Assembly: GCF_025564085.1 (NCBI RefSeq)
Contig: NZ_JAMGZJ010000065.1
Location: 41,774 to 105,773 of the forward strand
Origin: Silvania confinis
GTDB taxonomy: Bacteria > Pseudomonadota > Gammaproteobacteria > Enterobacterales > Enterobacteriaceae
DNA: 64,000 nt
Direction: 5' to 3'
A program made the position numbers and the translations under genes. Of the stretch, positions 9,666-18,369 are shown in pieces. Every line of letters starts with the position of its first letter. Within the stretch, counting starts at the first letter, position 1. The notes under the pieces are model-generated. The model was given only the letters and a program-made list of their open reading frames with translations. It had not been told where the DNA came from and made no database searches.

Positions 9666-10019
9666 ATGACCATTTCGGAGATACTTCAGTACTGCATGAA
9701 TAAGCCTGGCGCCGAGCAAAGCGTGCACAGCGACTGGAAGGCGACGCAAATTAAGGTCGCAGATGTGCTTTTTGCGATGGTGAAGGATGTGGAGGGGCGT
9801 CCGGCGGCGTCGCTGAAAACCAGCCCTGAGTTAGCCGATCTGCTGCGTCAGCAGCACACCGATGTGCATCCGAGCAAGCACCTGAATAAAGCGCACTGGA
9901 GCACGGTTTATCTCGACGGTTCGTTGCCGGATTCGCAGATTTACTATCTGGTGGATGCTTCTTATCAGCAGGCAGTAGCGCTGCTGCCGGAGATGACCCG
10001 ACAGCAGCTTTCGGTATGA
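9666..10019 (+). CDS. yjbR: MmcQ/YjbR-family DNA-binding protein
   Basis: A 117-residue protein closely related to E. coli YjbR (118), of the MmcQ/YjbR family with a CyaY-like fold suggested to bind DNA. The start at 9666 (MTISEILQYCM) matches the family; the 25 extra codons from 9591 do not. Conserved stretches are PGAEQSVHSDW, LKTSPELADLLRQQ and LNKAHWSTVYLDG. It converges on uvrA, the two stop codons being directly adjacent at 10019/10020. Its function is not established. Confidence 0.94.
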   Translation: MTISEILQYCMNKPGAEQSVHSDWKATQIKVADVLFAMVKDVEGRPAASLKTSPELADLLRQQHTDVHPSKHLNKAHWSTVYLDGSLPDSQIYYLVDASYQQAVALLPEMTRQQLSV

Positions 10020-12845
10020 TTAATTCAACAGCGGTTTGAGGAAGCGGGCAGTGTGCGATGCTTCGCACTCTGCAACGGTTTCTGGCGTACCGGAGACCAG
10101 AATCTCACCGCCGCCGCTGCCGCCTTCCGGGCCGAGATCGACAATCCAGTCCGCGGTTTTAATCACGTCCAGGTTGTGCTCAATCACCACAATGGTGTTG
10201 CCCTGATCGCGCAGCTGGTGCAGAACCTCGAGCAGCTGCTGAATGTCGGCAAAGTGCAGACCGGTGGTCGGCTCATCCAGAATGTACAGCGTCTGCCCGG
10301 TGCCGCGCTTCGACAGCTCACGCGCCAGCTTCACGCGCTGGGCTTCGCCGCCGGAGAGCGTAGTCGCAGACTGACCCAGACGAATATAGGTCAGGCCGAC
10401 GTCCATTAGCGTCTGCAGCTTACGCGCCAGCGCCGGAACGGCATCAAAGAACTCGCGTGCTTCTTCAATGGTCATATCCAGCACTTCGTGGATGGTCTTG
10501 CCTTTGTACTTAATTTCCAGCGTTTCGCGGTTATAGCGCTTGCCTTTGCACTGGTCGCACGGCACGTAAATGTCCGGCAGGAAGTGCATTTCAACTTTGA
10601 TCACCCCGTCGCCCTGACAGGCTTCGCAGCGTCCACCGCGCACGTTAAAGCTGAAACGACCTGGTGTATACCCGCGCGAACGGGATTCCGGCACGCCGGC
10701 AAACAGTTCACGAACTGGCGTAAACACGCCGGTATAGGTCGCCGGGTTTGAACGCGGCGTACGACCGATAGGGCTTTGGTCGATATCAATGACTTTATCG
10801 AAATGCTCCAGCCCGTGGATCTCGCGATACGGCGCGGGTTCGGCCAGCGTCGCACCGTTCAGCTGGGTTTGCGCAATCGGGAACAAAGTATCGTTAATCA
10901 GCGTCGATTTACCGGAACCCGACACCCCGGTGATGCAGGTAAACAGGCCCACTGGCAGGGTCAGGGTCACGTCTTTCAGGTTGTTGCCCCGGGCCCCGGT
11001 CAACTTAAGTACTTTTTCCGGATCGGCGGCGACGCGCTGTTGTGGTACGGCGATCTGGCGCTTGCCGCTCATGAACTGGCCGGTCAGCGATTCTGGCACC
11101 GCCATAATGTCGTCGAGCGTGCCTTCGGCCACCACCTGCCCGCCGTGCACCCCGGCACCAGGGCCGATATCAATAACATGATCCGCCGCGCGGATCGCAT
11201 CCTCGTCGTGCTCGACCACAATCACCGTGTTGCCGAGGTTACGCAGGTGGATCAGTGTTCCGAGCAGGCGTTCGTTGTCGCGCTGGTGCAGGCCGATGGA
11301 TGGCTCATCCAGTACATACATCACCCCCACCAGCCCGGCGCCAATCTGGCTCGCCAGACGGATACGCTGCGCTTCACCGCCGGACAACGTTTCTGCCGAG
11401 CGGGAAAGCGACAGATAGTTAAGGCCGACGTTGACCAGGAACTTCAGGCGATCGCCGATCTCTTTCAGGATCTTCTCAGCAATTTGCGCACGCTGGCCCG
11501 CAAGCTTCAGGTTGTTGAAAAAGTCCATCGCATGGCCGATGCTCATGTCCGAGATGGTAGGCAGCGGCGTATTTTCAACATACACGTGGCGCGCTTCGCG
11601 ACGCAGACGGGTGCCGTCGCAGGTGGCGCAGGAGCGGTTGCTGATAAACTTCGCCAGCTCTTCGCGCACTGCGCTCGATTCCGTCTCTTTATAGCGGCGC
11701 TCCATATTGTGCAGCACGCCTTCGAACGGATGACGGCGCACTGACGTATCGCCGCGATCGTTCATATACTTGAACTCGATATTCTCTTTGCCGGAACCGT
11801 ACAACACCACTTTATGCACGGTCGGGCTCAGGCTGCCCCACGGGGCTTCGACGTCGAACTTGTAGTGTTCAGCCAGCGACTTCAGCATCTGGAAGTAGTA
11901 GAAGTTGCGCTTATCCCAACCGCGAATCGCGCCACCTGCCAGCGACAGCTCTGGATTCTGGATAACGCGATCCGGATCGAAATACTGCTGTACGCCCAGT
12001 CCGTCGCAGGTTGGACACGCGCCCGCTGGGTTGTTGAACGAGAACAGGCGGGGCTCCAGCTCGCGCATGCTGTAGCCACATATTGGGCAGGCGAAGTTGG
12101 CAGAGAACAGCATTTCGTCCGCCTTCGGGTCGTCCATATCGGCAACCACCGCCGTACCGCCGGAAAGATCCAGCGCGGTTTCGAATGATTCCGCCAGCCG
12201 CTGGGTCATATCCTCACGCACCTTAAAGCGGTCGATAACCACTTCGATGGTGTGTTTCTTTTGCAGCTCCAGCTTTGGCGGATCCGACAGATCGCACACT
12301 TCACCGTCGATACGGGCGCGGATATAGCCCTGACTTGCCAGGTTCTCCAGCGTTTTGGTGTGCTCGCCTTTACGCTCTTTAATGATCGGCGCCAGCAGCA
12401 TCAGGCGTTTGCCTTCCGGCTGTGATAGCACGTTATCCACCATCTGGCTGACGGTTTGTGCCGCCAGCGGAACGTCGTGATCCGGGCAGCGCGGCTCACC
12501 CACGCGGGCATACAGCAGGCGCAGGTAGTCATGAATTTCAGTAATGGTCCCCACGGTGGAGCGTGGGTTATGAGATGTCGACTTCTGTTCAATGGAGATG
12601 GCAGGCGACAGACCTTCTATATGGTCGACGTCTGGCTTTTCCATTAGCGACAGGAACTGGCGCGCATAAGCAGAGAGCGATTCAACGTAGCGACGTTGCC
12701 CCTCGGCATACAGCGTGTCGAAAGCCAGTGACGATTTGCCTGAACCCGACAGCCCGGTGACGACGATCAGCTTGTCGCGCGGGATGATAACGTTGATATT
12801 TTTGAGATTGTGGGTGCGGGCGCCCCGAACTTCTATCTTATCCAT
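10020..12845 (-). CDS. uvrA: Excinuclease ABC subunit A
   Basis: The damage-recognition ATPase of nucleotide excision repair, working as a dimer with UvrB. At 941 residues it is one more than E. coli. It has two ABC ATPase modules, with Walker [10 protein letters not shown] near residue 31 and GVSGSGKST in the C-terminal half, and two LSGGEAQR signatures. Two zinc-binding loops are present (CPICG/CPTCDG and [15 protein letters not shown]). It is transcribed away from ssb, with a LexA box between them, so it belongs to the SOS regulon. Confidence 0.98.
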   Translation of the reverse strand: MDKIEVRGARTHNLKNINVIIPRDKLIVVTGLSGSGKSSLAFDTLYAEGQRRYVESLSAYARQFLSLMEKPDVDHIEGLSPAISIEQKSTSHNPRSTVGTITEIHDYLRLLYARVGEPRCPDHDVPLAAQTVSQMVDNVLSQPEGKRLMLLAPIIKERKGEHTKTLENLASQGYIRARIDGEVCDLSDPPKLELQKKHTIEVVIDRFKVREDMTQRLAESFETALDLSGGTAVVADMDDPKADEMLFSANFACPICGYSMRELEPRLFSFNNPAGACPTCDGLGVQQYFDPDRVIQNPELSLAGGAIRGWDKRNFYYFQMLKSLAEHYKFDVEAPWGSLSPTVHKVVLYGSGKENIEFKYMNDRGDTSVRRHPFEGVLHNMERRYKETESSAVREELAKFISNRSCATCDGTRLRREARHVYVENTPLPTISDMSIGHAMDFFNNLKLAGQRAQIAEKILKEIGDRLKFLVNVGLNYLSLSRSAETLSGGEAQRIRLASQIGAGLVGVMYVLDEPSIGLHQRDNERLLGTLIHLRNLGNTVIVVEHDEDAIRAADHVIDIGPGAGVHGGQVVAEGTLDDIMAVPESLTGQFMSGKRQIAVPQQRVAADPEKVLKLTGARGNNLKDVTLTLPVGLFTCITGVSGSGKSTLINDTLFPIAQTQLNGATLAEPAPYREIHGLEHFDKVIDIDQSPIGRTPRSNPATYTGVFTPVRELFAGVPESRSRGYTPGRFSFNVRGGRCEACQGDGVIKVEMHFLPDIYVPCDQCKGKRYNRETLEIKYKGKTIHEVLDMTIEEAREFFDAVPALARKLQTLMDVGLTYIRLGQSATTLSGGEAQRVKLARELSKRGTGQTLYILDEPTTGLHFADIQQLLEVLHQLRDQGNTIVVIEHNLDVIKTADWIVDLGPEGGSGGGEILVSGTPETVAECEASHTARFLKPLLN

Positions 12846-12932
12846 TCACCTTTCCCGGTAGGTAGATACACGGAATGCCTGGTTTGCTTGAAGGACAACC
12901 GGCAGAAACGATTAATTATGACACAATTTAAC

Positions 12933-12948
12933 CTGTTTGAATATACAG
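12933..12948. promoter_or_regulatory. LexA (SOS) box between uvrA and ssb
   Basis: CTGTTTGAATATACAG has the CTG-N10-CAG form of a LexA operator. It lies 88 bases from the uvrA start and 146 bases from the ssb start, the same arrangement as in E. coli where it controls uvrA and one ssb promoter. The 248-base intergenic stretch holds no other gene. Confidence 0.93.
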
Positions 12949-13093
12949 TATTGGAATGCAAATTCTGATTACCTGTGCAACAATGTAAAGTTCGTGAGAA
13001 CTCTGGAAGATGCTTCGAAACTATCGGAACACCACGTGGAAATGGTACACTCGCGCGTTACACTACTAAGAAACGAATTCAGGAGACACGATC

Positions 13094-13636
13094 ATGGCCA
13101 GCAGAGGCGTAAACAAGGTGATTCTCGTCGGTAATCTGGGCCAGGACCCGGAAGTACGCTACATGCCGAGTGGTGGTGCAGTTGCCAACATTACGCTGGC
13201 TACTTCCGAATCCTGGCGTGATAAAGCGACCGGTGAGATGAAAGAGCAGACTGAATGGCACCGCGTTGTGCTGTTTGGCAAACTGGCAGAAGTGGCCGGT
13301 GAATATCTGCGTAAAGGTTCTCAGGTCTACATCGAAGGCCAGCTGCGTACCCGCAAATGGACCGATCAGTCCGGCGCAGAAAAATACACCACAGAAGTAG
13401 TGGTCAACGTCGGCGGCACCATGCAGATGCTGGGTGGCCGTCAGGGCGGTGGCGCACCGGCAGGCGGCGGTCAGGGTCAGGGTCAGCAGCAGCAGGGTAG
13501 CTGGGGTCAGCCTCAGCAGCCACAGGGCGGCGGCAACCAGTTCAGCGGCGGCGCACAGTCTCGTCCGCAGCAGCAGTCTGCTCCGGCGCAGTCTAACGAA
13601 CCGCCAATGGATTTCGACGACGACATCCCGTTCTGA
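13094..13636 (+). CDS. ssb: Single-stranded DNA-binding protein
   Basis: A tetrameric OB-fold protein that coats single-stranded DNA in replication, recombination and repair. It has 180 residues against 178 in E. coli. The OB fold occupies about residues 1-112. A glycine/glutamine-rich low-complexity linker follows (about 113-170), and the acidic tip DFDDDIPF that recruits partner proteins is intact. AGGAGACACGATC precedes the ATG. The linker differs slightly in length from E. coli, as is normal for this segment. SOS control comes from the shared LexA box. Confidence 0.98.
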   Translation: MASRGVNKVILVGNLGQDPEVRYMPSGGAVANITLATSESWRDKATGEMKEQTEWHRVVLFGKLAEVAGEYLRKGSQVYIEGQLRTRKWTDQSGAEKYTTEVVVNVGGTMQMLGGRQGGGAPAGGGQGQGQQQQGSWGQPQQPQGGGNQFSGGAQSRPQQQSAPAQSNEPPMDFDDDIPF

Positions 13637-13670
13637 TAACCGCAGAACCTGCGTTGCGCAATAAACAAAA

Positions 13671-13696
13671 ACCCAGACATCGGTCTGGGTTTTTTG
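13671..13696. terminator. Terminator between ssb and yjcB
   Basis: ACCCAGAC (13671-13678) pairs with GTCTGGGT (13683-13690), loop ATCG, followed by a T-run. CAAAAA on the other side allows it to serve convergent yjcB as well. Confidence 0.9.
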
Positions 13697-13711
13697 TTTC
13701 TGGCATTGCTA

Positions 13712-13993
13712 TCAGGTGTACATCATTGGCCAGTCTGGTGGCGTATGGCTCATTGCCTCAACCATCACTTCTTTGACGTTGTGCAGAATAGTGGCGACAT
13801 CCAGCAGAGTGATCCCCAGTAACCCGGTCGCGAACCAGCAGGCCGCAGCCAGGCCCATGCAGGTGCTGACCACTGCCAGCGCGGCGTAATCCGCTTTACG
13901 AAATTGAATATTCAGCGTGCTGGCCAGAAACATCAGCATTGCGCTCAAAAATTCCCAGCGCGCAAGCATAACGCCGGTGGTAATGGTTGCCAT
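13712..13993 (-). CDS. yjcB: Inner-membrane protein YjcB
   Basis: A 93-residue hydrophobic protein with the length and overall pattern of E. coli YjcB: MATxTTGV at the start, LASTLNI, a middle hydrophobic stretch with CWFATGLLGIT, and a PPDWPM end. Three short membrane segments are likely. Function is unknown. It converges on ssb across a shared terminator. Confidence 0.88.
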   Translation of the reverse strand: MATITTGVMLARWEFLSAMLMFLASTLNIQFRKADYAALAVVSTCMGLAAACWFATGLLGITLLDVATILHNVKEVMVEAMSHTPPDWPMMYT

Positions 13994-14652
13994 AAAAACC
14001 GATCCTCAAAGGTATCCGCCGCCAGGGATAGCGCGACGTTGCCCACAGGTTGTGGCAGACTGGCTATCGGCAGACTCAAATTCACAATAATGAAACATTG
14101 TTTCTTGTTGCACAAGATGTGTGAACTATATCACGTTTGTTCTTTTATTCACCAGTAGTGGACGCGGTAAAAACGCGCTTTTTTTAACCGCTTAAAGGTT
14201 GTGGCTATTTCGGATGGCGTTTGTTGCGCGTGGGTCGCCGCGCGAGGAAGACGATGGGCTCCAGGCGTGCGAACGAAACGTGAGGAAAAGGATGGCTACG
14301 GTTGATTATTTATAAATCATGTAAATCAGCTACAGCTTTAAATAGCCTAAATTTTCACGATAATGTTGTATTTTTTTCACCCTACCGTTAGTTTGACTTA
14401 ATCAACGATCCTCTGTCGTGTTATCTTGAAACCATCCGTTCAGAATGGATAATTATTTTACTTAATAAAAACGAAACGAATACTTTCAGTTTGGCTTACG
14501 GACAAATATTATCGGCATAACCAAATATTAGGTTATTGAGGGTAAAAGTCAGTTGCTAACTTCGCATGATTCATGCAACGTAATCACCTGTTTAACAAAG
14601 CATCCGGCCTTCATGACTATAGGCACATTAAAAGCAGGGATATAGGGCGGAA
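13994..14652. other. 659-base non-coding stretch between yjcB and pdeC
   Basis: No credible gene is seen on either strand. It holds a CRP-like site (listed separately), an imperfect GCGG/CCGC hairpin with A- and T-runs near 14164-14193, and increasingly AT-rich DNA towards pdeC. The length and AT content suggest a complex pdeC control region or an undetected small RNA, but no sequence I can name. Confidence 0.5.
14120..14135. promoter_or_regulatory. CRP-like binding site
   Basis: TGTGAACTATATCACG matches TGTGA-N6-TCACA at nine of ten core positions. It lies 127 bases before the yjcB start and about 520 bases before pdeC, so yjcB is the likelier target. Confidence 0.55.
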
Positions 14653-16239
14653 ATGAATCATAGCGCGCGGAGCAAGGTGCTGAAAATAGCGGGGGTCATC
14701 ATGGTGGTTTTACTGCCTGTGATGCTTTCGCTATGGTTTGCTCAGCAACGCGCCATCAGCGAAACCAGCAGTCATCTTCGCTCATTTGCCGAACTCGCCT
14801 TAGATAAAACTGAGCTGGTTATTCAGCAGGTCGATTTAGCACGCAACGACGCCATAAAATATGCGGGTGATATTTGTACGCCAGCCCATCGACAACATAT
14901 GCTAAATATTGTTCGTGGCCGTCTGTACATTGCCGATTTAATTTATGCGAAAGATCGTCACTTTGTTTGCTCAACATTAAGTACCCCGCAAAACGCTTAC
15001 ATCATCCCTGAGGCTAATTACAAACGTGCGCCGGATGTCTCCATCTATTATTACCGCGACACGCCTTTCTACGCTGGATATAAAATGACTTATATGCAGC
15101 AAGGTAATTACGTGGTGGTGGTCAATCCGCTGTCTTATAGTGAAGTCATGTCATCCGATCACTCCCTGGCATGGGGTGTATTTGACACGGTAACCAATAC
15201 CTTTTTCTCGGTCAGCGAACAGGCAAACGAAAGTATATTACATAAGCTCGTGGATGATAATGAAACCATCTTCCAGCATGAGGGGCGCTTTTACACCGTG
15301 GTTCAGTCACAGAAGCGACCTATCGCCGCGATTGTTTCGACGACCAGTAAACAATTTTATGCCGCCTTCTTTCATCAGGCGACCCTAACCCTGCCGCTGG
15401 GGATGTTATGCAGCATCATTATTTTATTACTGTGGTCGCGAACACGACGCGAATTAAATTCGCCGGGCCGCTTATTACATCGCGCCTTAAATAAACGCCA
15501 GCTTTGCCTGCACTATCAGCCGATTATCGACATTAAATCCAATCAGTGCGTGGGAGCAGAAGCCCTGCTGCGTTGGCCGGGCTTTAATGGGCCGGTGATG
15601 AGTCCGGTGGAGTTTATTCCGCTGGCGGAAAAAGAGGGGATGAGCGAGCGCATTACGGATTACGTAGTGGAAGAGCTGTTCAGCGATCTGGGCCATTTCC
15701 TGGCCTGCAACCCACACCTCTATATTTCGATTAACCTCTCCGCGACGGATTTCCACTCTTCACGCCTGATTGCGATGATTACCGATAAGGCCCGGCACTA
15801 TTCGGTGCGCGCCCAGCAGATCAAAATCGAAGTGACGGAGCGCGGTTTCATTGATGTGCCGAAAACGACGCCGGTTATCCAGGCGTTTCGTCAGGCGGGC
15901 TATGAAGTGGCGATCGACGATTTTGGTACTGGCTATTCCAACCTGCACAATCTGTACTCGCTGAACGTCGATATCCTGAAAATCGATAAAACCTTTATCG
16001 ACACGCTGACCACCAACAGCACCAGCCATCTGATCGTCGAGCACATCATTGAAATGGCGCAAAGCCTGCGCTTAAAGACCATCGCGGAAGGGGTGGAGAC
16101 GGCAGAGCAGGTGACATGGTTACATAAACGCGGGGTACAGTATTGTCAGGGCTGGCACTTTGCGAAGGCAATGTCGCCGCAGGACTTTATGACCTGGCAG
16201 CAACAGCCTGTCGCAGCATCACTGGCCCACAGCCATTAA
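14653..16239 (+). CDS. pdeC: CSS-motif cyclic-di-GMP phosphodiesterase PdeC
   Basis: A 528-residue membrane phosphodiesterase of the PdeC (YjcC) type that hydrolyses c-di-GMP. It has an N-terminal membrane helix (about 10-30), a periplasmic redox-sensing CSS-like domain to about residue 240, and a second helix (about 245-265). A complete EAL domain follows, with the signature at 303-305, the DDFGTGYSNL loop, and KIDKTF and EGVE motifs. In E. coli the periplasmic motif is CSS; here it reads CST (106-108), so the motif cysteine is kept but the third residue differs. The gene overlaps convergent soxS by four bases at its end. Confidence 0.93.
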   Translation: MNHSARSKVLKIAGVIMVVLLPVMLSLWFAQQRAISETSSHLRSFAELALDKTELVIQQVDLARNDAIKYAGDICTPAHRQHMLNIVRGRLYIADLIYAKDRHFVCSTLSTPQNAYIIPEANYKRAPDVSIYYYRDTPFYAGYKMTYMQQGNYVVVVNPLSYSEVMSSDHSLAWGVFDTVTNTFFSVSEQANESILHKLVDDNETIFQHEGRFYTVVQSQKRPIAAIVSTTSKQFYAAFFHQATLTLPLGMLCSIIILLLWSRTRRELNSPGRLLHRALNKRQLCLHYQPIIDIKSNQCVGAEALLRWPGFNGPVMSPVEFIPLAEKEGMSERITDYVVEELFSDLGHFLACNPHLYISINLSATDFHSSRLIAMITDKARHYSVRAQQIKIEVTERGFIDVPKTTPVIQAFRQAGYEVAIDDFGTGYSNLHNLYSLNVDILKIDKTFIDTLTTNSTSHLIVEHIIEMAQSLRLKTIAEGVETAEQVTWLHKRGVQYCQGWHFAKAMSPQDFMTWQQQPVAASLAHSH

Positions 16240-16562
16240 TTGAGCTGATGACGGTAGTCGGTAGGCGTGCGATCAAATTCGCGGCGGAAGACACGAGAAA
16301 ACGTCTGCTGAGACACGTAGCCCAAATCCATCGCGATATCAAAAATAGGACGTTGCGTGGTGCGTAACGCCTGCGCCGCCAGTAATAACCTGCGCTGACG
16401 AATATACTCGCCCAGCGTCTGGTGCATCACCGCCCGGAACATCCTCTGCAGGTACCACTTCGAATAACCCGATTTTTTAGCCACCACATCGATACTTAAT
16501 TGTTGATCGATATGCTCATCCATCCATTCAATAAGTGTGTGAACAATCTGCTGATGCGACAT
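16236..16562 (-). CDS. soxS: Superoxide-response regulator SoxS
   Basis: An AraC/XylS-family activator of the superoxide regulon, consisting of little more than the DNA-binding domain with two helix-turn-helix motifs. It has 108 residues, one more than E. coli, and the signature region reads SKWYLQRMFRAV. The second motif region, QRPIFDIAMDLGYVSQQTFSRVF, is family-typical. It is transcribed from the SoxR-controlled promoter in the soxS-soxR gap. The stop codon lies inside the end of pdeC. Confidence 0.97.
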   Translation of the reverse strand: MSHQQIVHTLIEWMDEHIDQQLSIDVVAKKSGYSKWYLQRMFRAVMHQTLGEYIRQRRLLLAAQALRTTQRPIFDIAMDLGYVSQQTFSRVFRREFDRTPTDYRHQLN

Positions 16563-16621
16563 AAATCGGCCTCTCTCCGGATATACCTGTAGCTGTGGAT
16601 TCGTGTTTTTATCTGCGGCCG

Positions 16622-16652
16622 AGTATAATTCCTCAAGTTAACTTGAGGTAAA
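16622..16652 (-). promoter_or_regulatory. soxS promoter with SoxR operator
   Basis: The operator CCTCAAGTTAACTTGAGG (16631-16648) is a perfect 18-base palindrome. On the minus strand it lies between -35 TTTACC (16647-16652) and -10 TATACT (16622-16627), spaced by 19 bases. This over-long spacer is the hallmark of MerR-family activated promoters. Oxidised SoxR twists it into register. Confidence 0.95.
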
Positions 16653-16660
16653 GGGGTTTT

Positions 16661-17119
16661 ATGGAAAAGAAATTACCGCGTATTAAAGCGCTGCTGACCC
16701 CGGGTGAGGTGGCCAAGCGCAGTGGCGTGGCGGTGTCAGCACTGCATTTCTATGAAAGCAAAGGGTTAATTAAGAGCATCCGCAATGCCGGCAACCAGCG
16801 GCGTTACACCCGCGAGGTGCTGCGCTACGTGGCGATCATTAAGATTGCCCAGCGGATAGGCATCCCGCTGGCGACCATTGGCGAGGCGTTTGGCATTCTG
16901 CCTGAAGGGCACGCGCTGAGTGCTAAAGAGTGGAGGATGCTGTCATCCCAGTGGCGCGAAGAGCTTGATCGACGCATTCATACCCTGGAGGCGCTGCGCG
17001 ATGAACTGGACACCTGCATCGGCTGTGGATGTTTGTCGCGCAGTGATTGCCCGCTGCGCAACCCTGGCGACAGGCTGGGTGAGCAGGGGACCGGGGCGCG
17101 ACTGCTGGAAGAGGATTAA
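16661..17119 (+). CDS. soxR: Redox-sensing regulator SoxR
   Basis: A MerR-family dimeric regulator whose [2Fe-2S] cluster senses redox-cycling drugs and nitric oxide, then activates soxS. It has 152 residues. The N-terminal winged helix covers about 11-80 ([21 protein letters not shown]), followed by a dimerisation helix. The cluster motif [12 protein letters not shown] starts at cysteine 119, as in E. coli. The start codon lies 12 bases after the sox box, so SoxR should also repress itself. Its transcript ends at a terminator shared with the antisense sRNA gene downstream. Confidence 0.98.
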   Translation: MEKKLPRIKALLTPGEVAKRSGVAVSALHFYESKGLIKSIRNAGNQRRYTREVLRYVAIIKIAQRIGIPLATIGEAFGILPEGHALSAKEWRMLSSQWREELDRRIHTLEALRDELDTCIGCGCLSRSDCPLRNPGDRLGEQGTGARLLEED

Positions 17120-17133
17120 TTCCGGCAACACAT

Positions 17134-17277
17134 AAAAAACTAAAGCGCCACAACAGGGCGCTTTAGTTTATTCCCGGTCTTTGTCTTTCTCTCTATCCCG
17201 CTGGTTCACAGGAGGGTTTCCCCCGACATCAACACCCCTCAGTCGAGCAATTTTGGGAGGTTCCGGTTTGTGCTGAC
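17134..17277 (-). ncRNA. sraL: Small RNA SraL (RyjA)
   Basis: Located just past soxR on the opposite strand, the place and orientation of SraL/RyjA in E. coli and Salmonella. A -10-like TAGAAT preceded by C (minus strand, 17284-17289) predicts a start near 17277. A 13-bp stem (17137-17149 with 17157-17169) and T-run end the RNA near 17134, giving about 144 bases against roughly 140 for the known sRNA. The same hairpin ends soxR on the plus strand. SraL is a stationary-phase sRNA that acts on trigger-factor and rho mRNAs. A 60-codon frame on this strand (17168-17350) is probably not translated. Confidence 0.82.
17137..17169. terminator. Bidirectional terminator of soxR and sraL
   Basis: AAACTAAAGCGCC (17137-17149) pairs perfectly with GGCGCTTTAGTTT (17157-17169), with a 7-base loop. 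An A-run precedes it at 17134-17139, giving the T-run for the minus-strand RNA. It serves both genes from one hairpin. Confidence 0.88.
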
Positions 17278-17398
17278 ACTTTAATTCTAGGCCGGGGCCG
17301 CAGGTTTGCCAGCTTTCAAGGGAAAAATCCTGGCAAAATTTTTTCGCCATGTTGTGCAGTTTTTTATAGTTAGTGAGTCAGCCTAACTGGAGATGACC

Positions 17399-18070
17399 AT
17401 GATTACGGTTCACCACCTCAATCAGTCCCGATCTCAGCGCGTGCTCTGGGCGCTGGAAGAACTCGCTCTGCCTTATCAGATTGTCCGCTATCAGCGCGAA
17501 AAAAACATGATGGCACCGGACGCGCTGCGCAAAGTCCATCCGCTGGGTAAATCCCCGGTGCTGGAGGATAACGGCCTGATCCTTGCGGAGTCGGGCGCTA
17601 TTCTCGAATATCTGCAGGAAACCTACGATCCCGAATCACGGCTCAAGCCGCAGGAGGCACAGCTCAAGCTGAACTACCGCTTCTGGCTCCATTACGCCGA
17701 AGGATCGCTGATGCCGCTGCTGCTGATGAAGCTGGTCTTCGCCAGCCTCGGCAAGCCGCCGATCCCCTTTGGTCTGCGATCGCTCGGCAAAGTGCTGGGC
17801 CAGGGGGTACAAAAAGCGTATCTCAATCGCCAGCTGGAAACCCACGCCCGCTATCTTGAGTCCTGGCTGACGGAGAACCCCTGGTTTGCCGGGGATCGCC
17901 TTAGCATGGCGGATATTCAGATGAGCTATCCGGTGATGGCGTTGCTGTCCCGTGGCGAAATCAGCGATCTTCCGCATCTGCAGGCCTGGCAGAAAAAGGT
18001 CGATATGCGTCCGGCCTGGCAGCGGGCGATCCAGCAAGGAGGACCGTTCGAGATCCCCGGCGGGCCCTGA
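17399..18070 (+). CDS. Glutathione S-transferase family protein
   Basis: A 223-residue cytosolic GST. The N-terminal thioredoxin-like domain (about 2-80) has NQSRSQRVLWALEELALPY and the glutathione-contact motif LAESGAILEYL. The all-helical C-terminal domain carries the N-capping-box region WFAGDRLSMADIQMSYPV. The start at 17399 is preferred to 17393 because GGAG then lies six bases upstream; the earlier ATG touches that GGAG. I recall a similar gene beside soxR in Salmonella but not in K-12. The substrate is unknown. Confidence 0.88.
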   Translation: MITVHHLNQSRSQRVLWALEELALPYQIVRYQREKNMMAPDALRKVHPLGKSPVLEDNGLILAESGAILEYLQETYDPESRLKPQEAQLKLNYRFWLHYAEGSLMPLLLMKLVFASLGKPPIPFGLRSLGKVLGQGVQKAYLNRQLETHARYLESWLTENPWFAGDRLSMADIQMSYPVMALLSRGEISDLPHLQAWQKKVDMRPAWQRAIQQGGPFEIPGGP

Positions 18071-18093
18071 AAATGTTATCAAATTGCGCATTG

Positions 18094-18253
18094 ACGATAA
18101 CGTTTGCGCATCCTCTGTCTACTTCTTCGCCGTCCCGATCAAATTTTAGGGGAAAACGACAAAGTTAAGTTGAAAATGCCCATGTTCAGGACGGATAATC
18201 GTTTGCTTTTATTTCACCACCCGATTTGTAAGCGCGGAGCTAAACGTTTGCTT
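18094..18253. promoter_or_regulatory. Three PurR-like boxes upstream of ghxP
   Basis: The purine-repressor consensus is close to ACGCAAACGTTTGCGT. ACGATAACGTTTGCGC (18094-18109) matches 13 of 16 positions. AGCTAAACGTTTGCTT (18238-18253) matches 12, including the full AAACGTTTGC core. A weaker one is centred at 18200. The nearest strong box is about 117 bases before the ghxP start. The 299-base gap holds no gene. Confidence 0.65.
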
Positions 18254-18369
18254 TTTTTATGACGCCCCCTGGTGGTCATCAATCTGGCACAAGGATATGA
18301 CGTTTCGCTGGCCGTGGAATGTCCATCACGCTTACAAACGACGATTATCTTTTTCAGGGGATGTTTTCT

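Noticed and set aside
10776..11744. Long plus-strand frame inside uvrA
   Set aside because: It is a shadow of the GC-rich uvrA coding strand, with atypical composition and no family match.
17168..17350. 60-codon frame on the minus strand after soxR
   Set aside because: It overlaps the SraL region, has no plausible ribosome-binding site and no recognisable domain.
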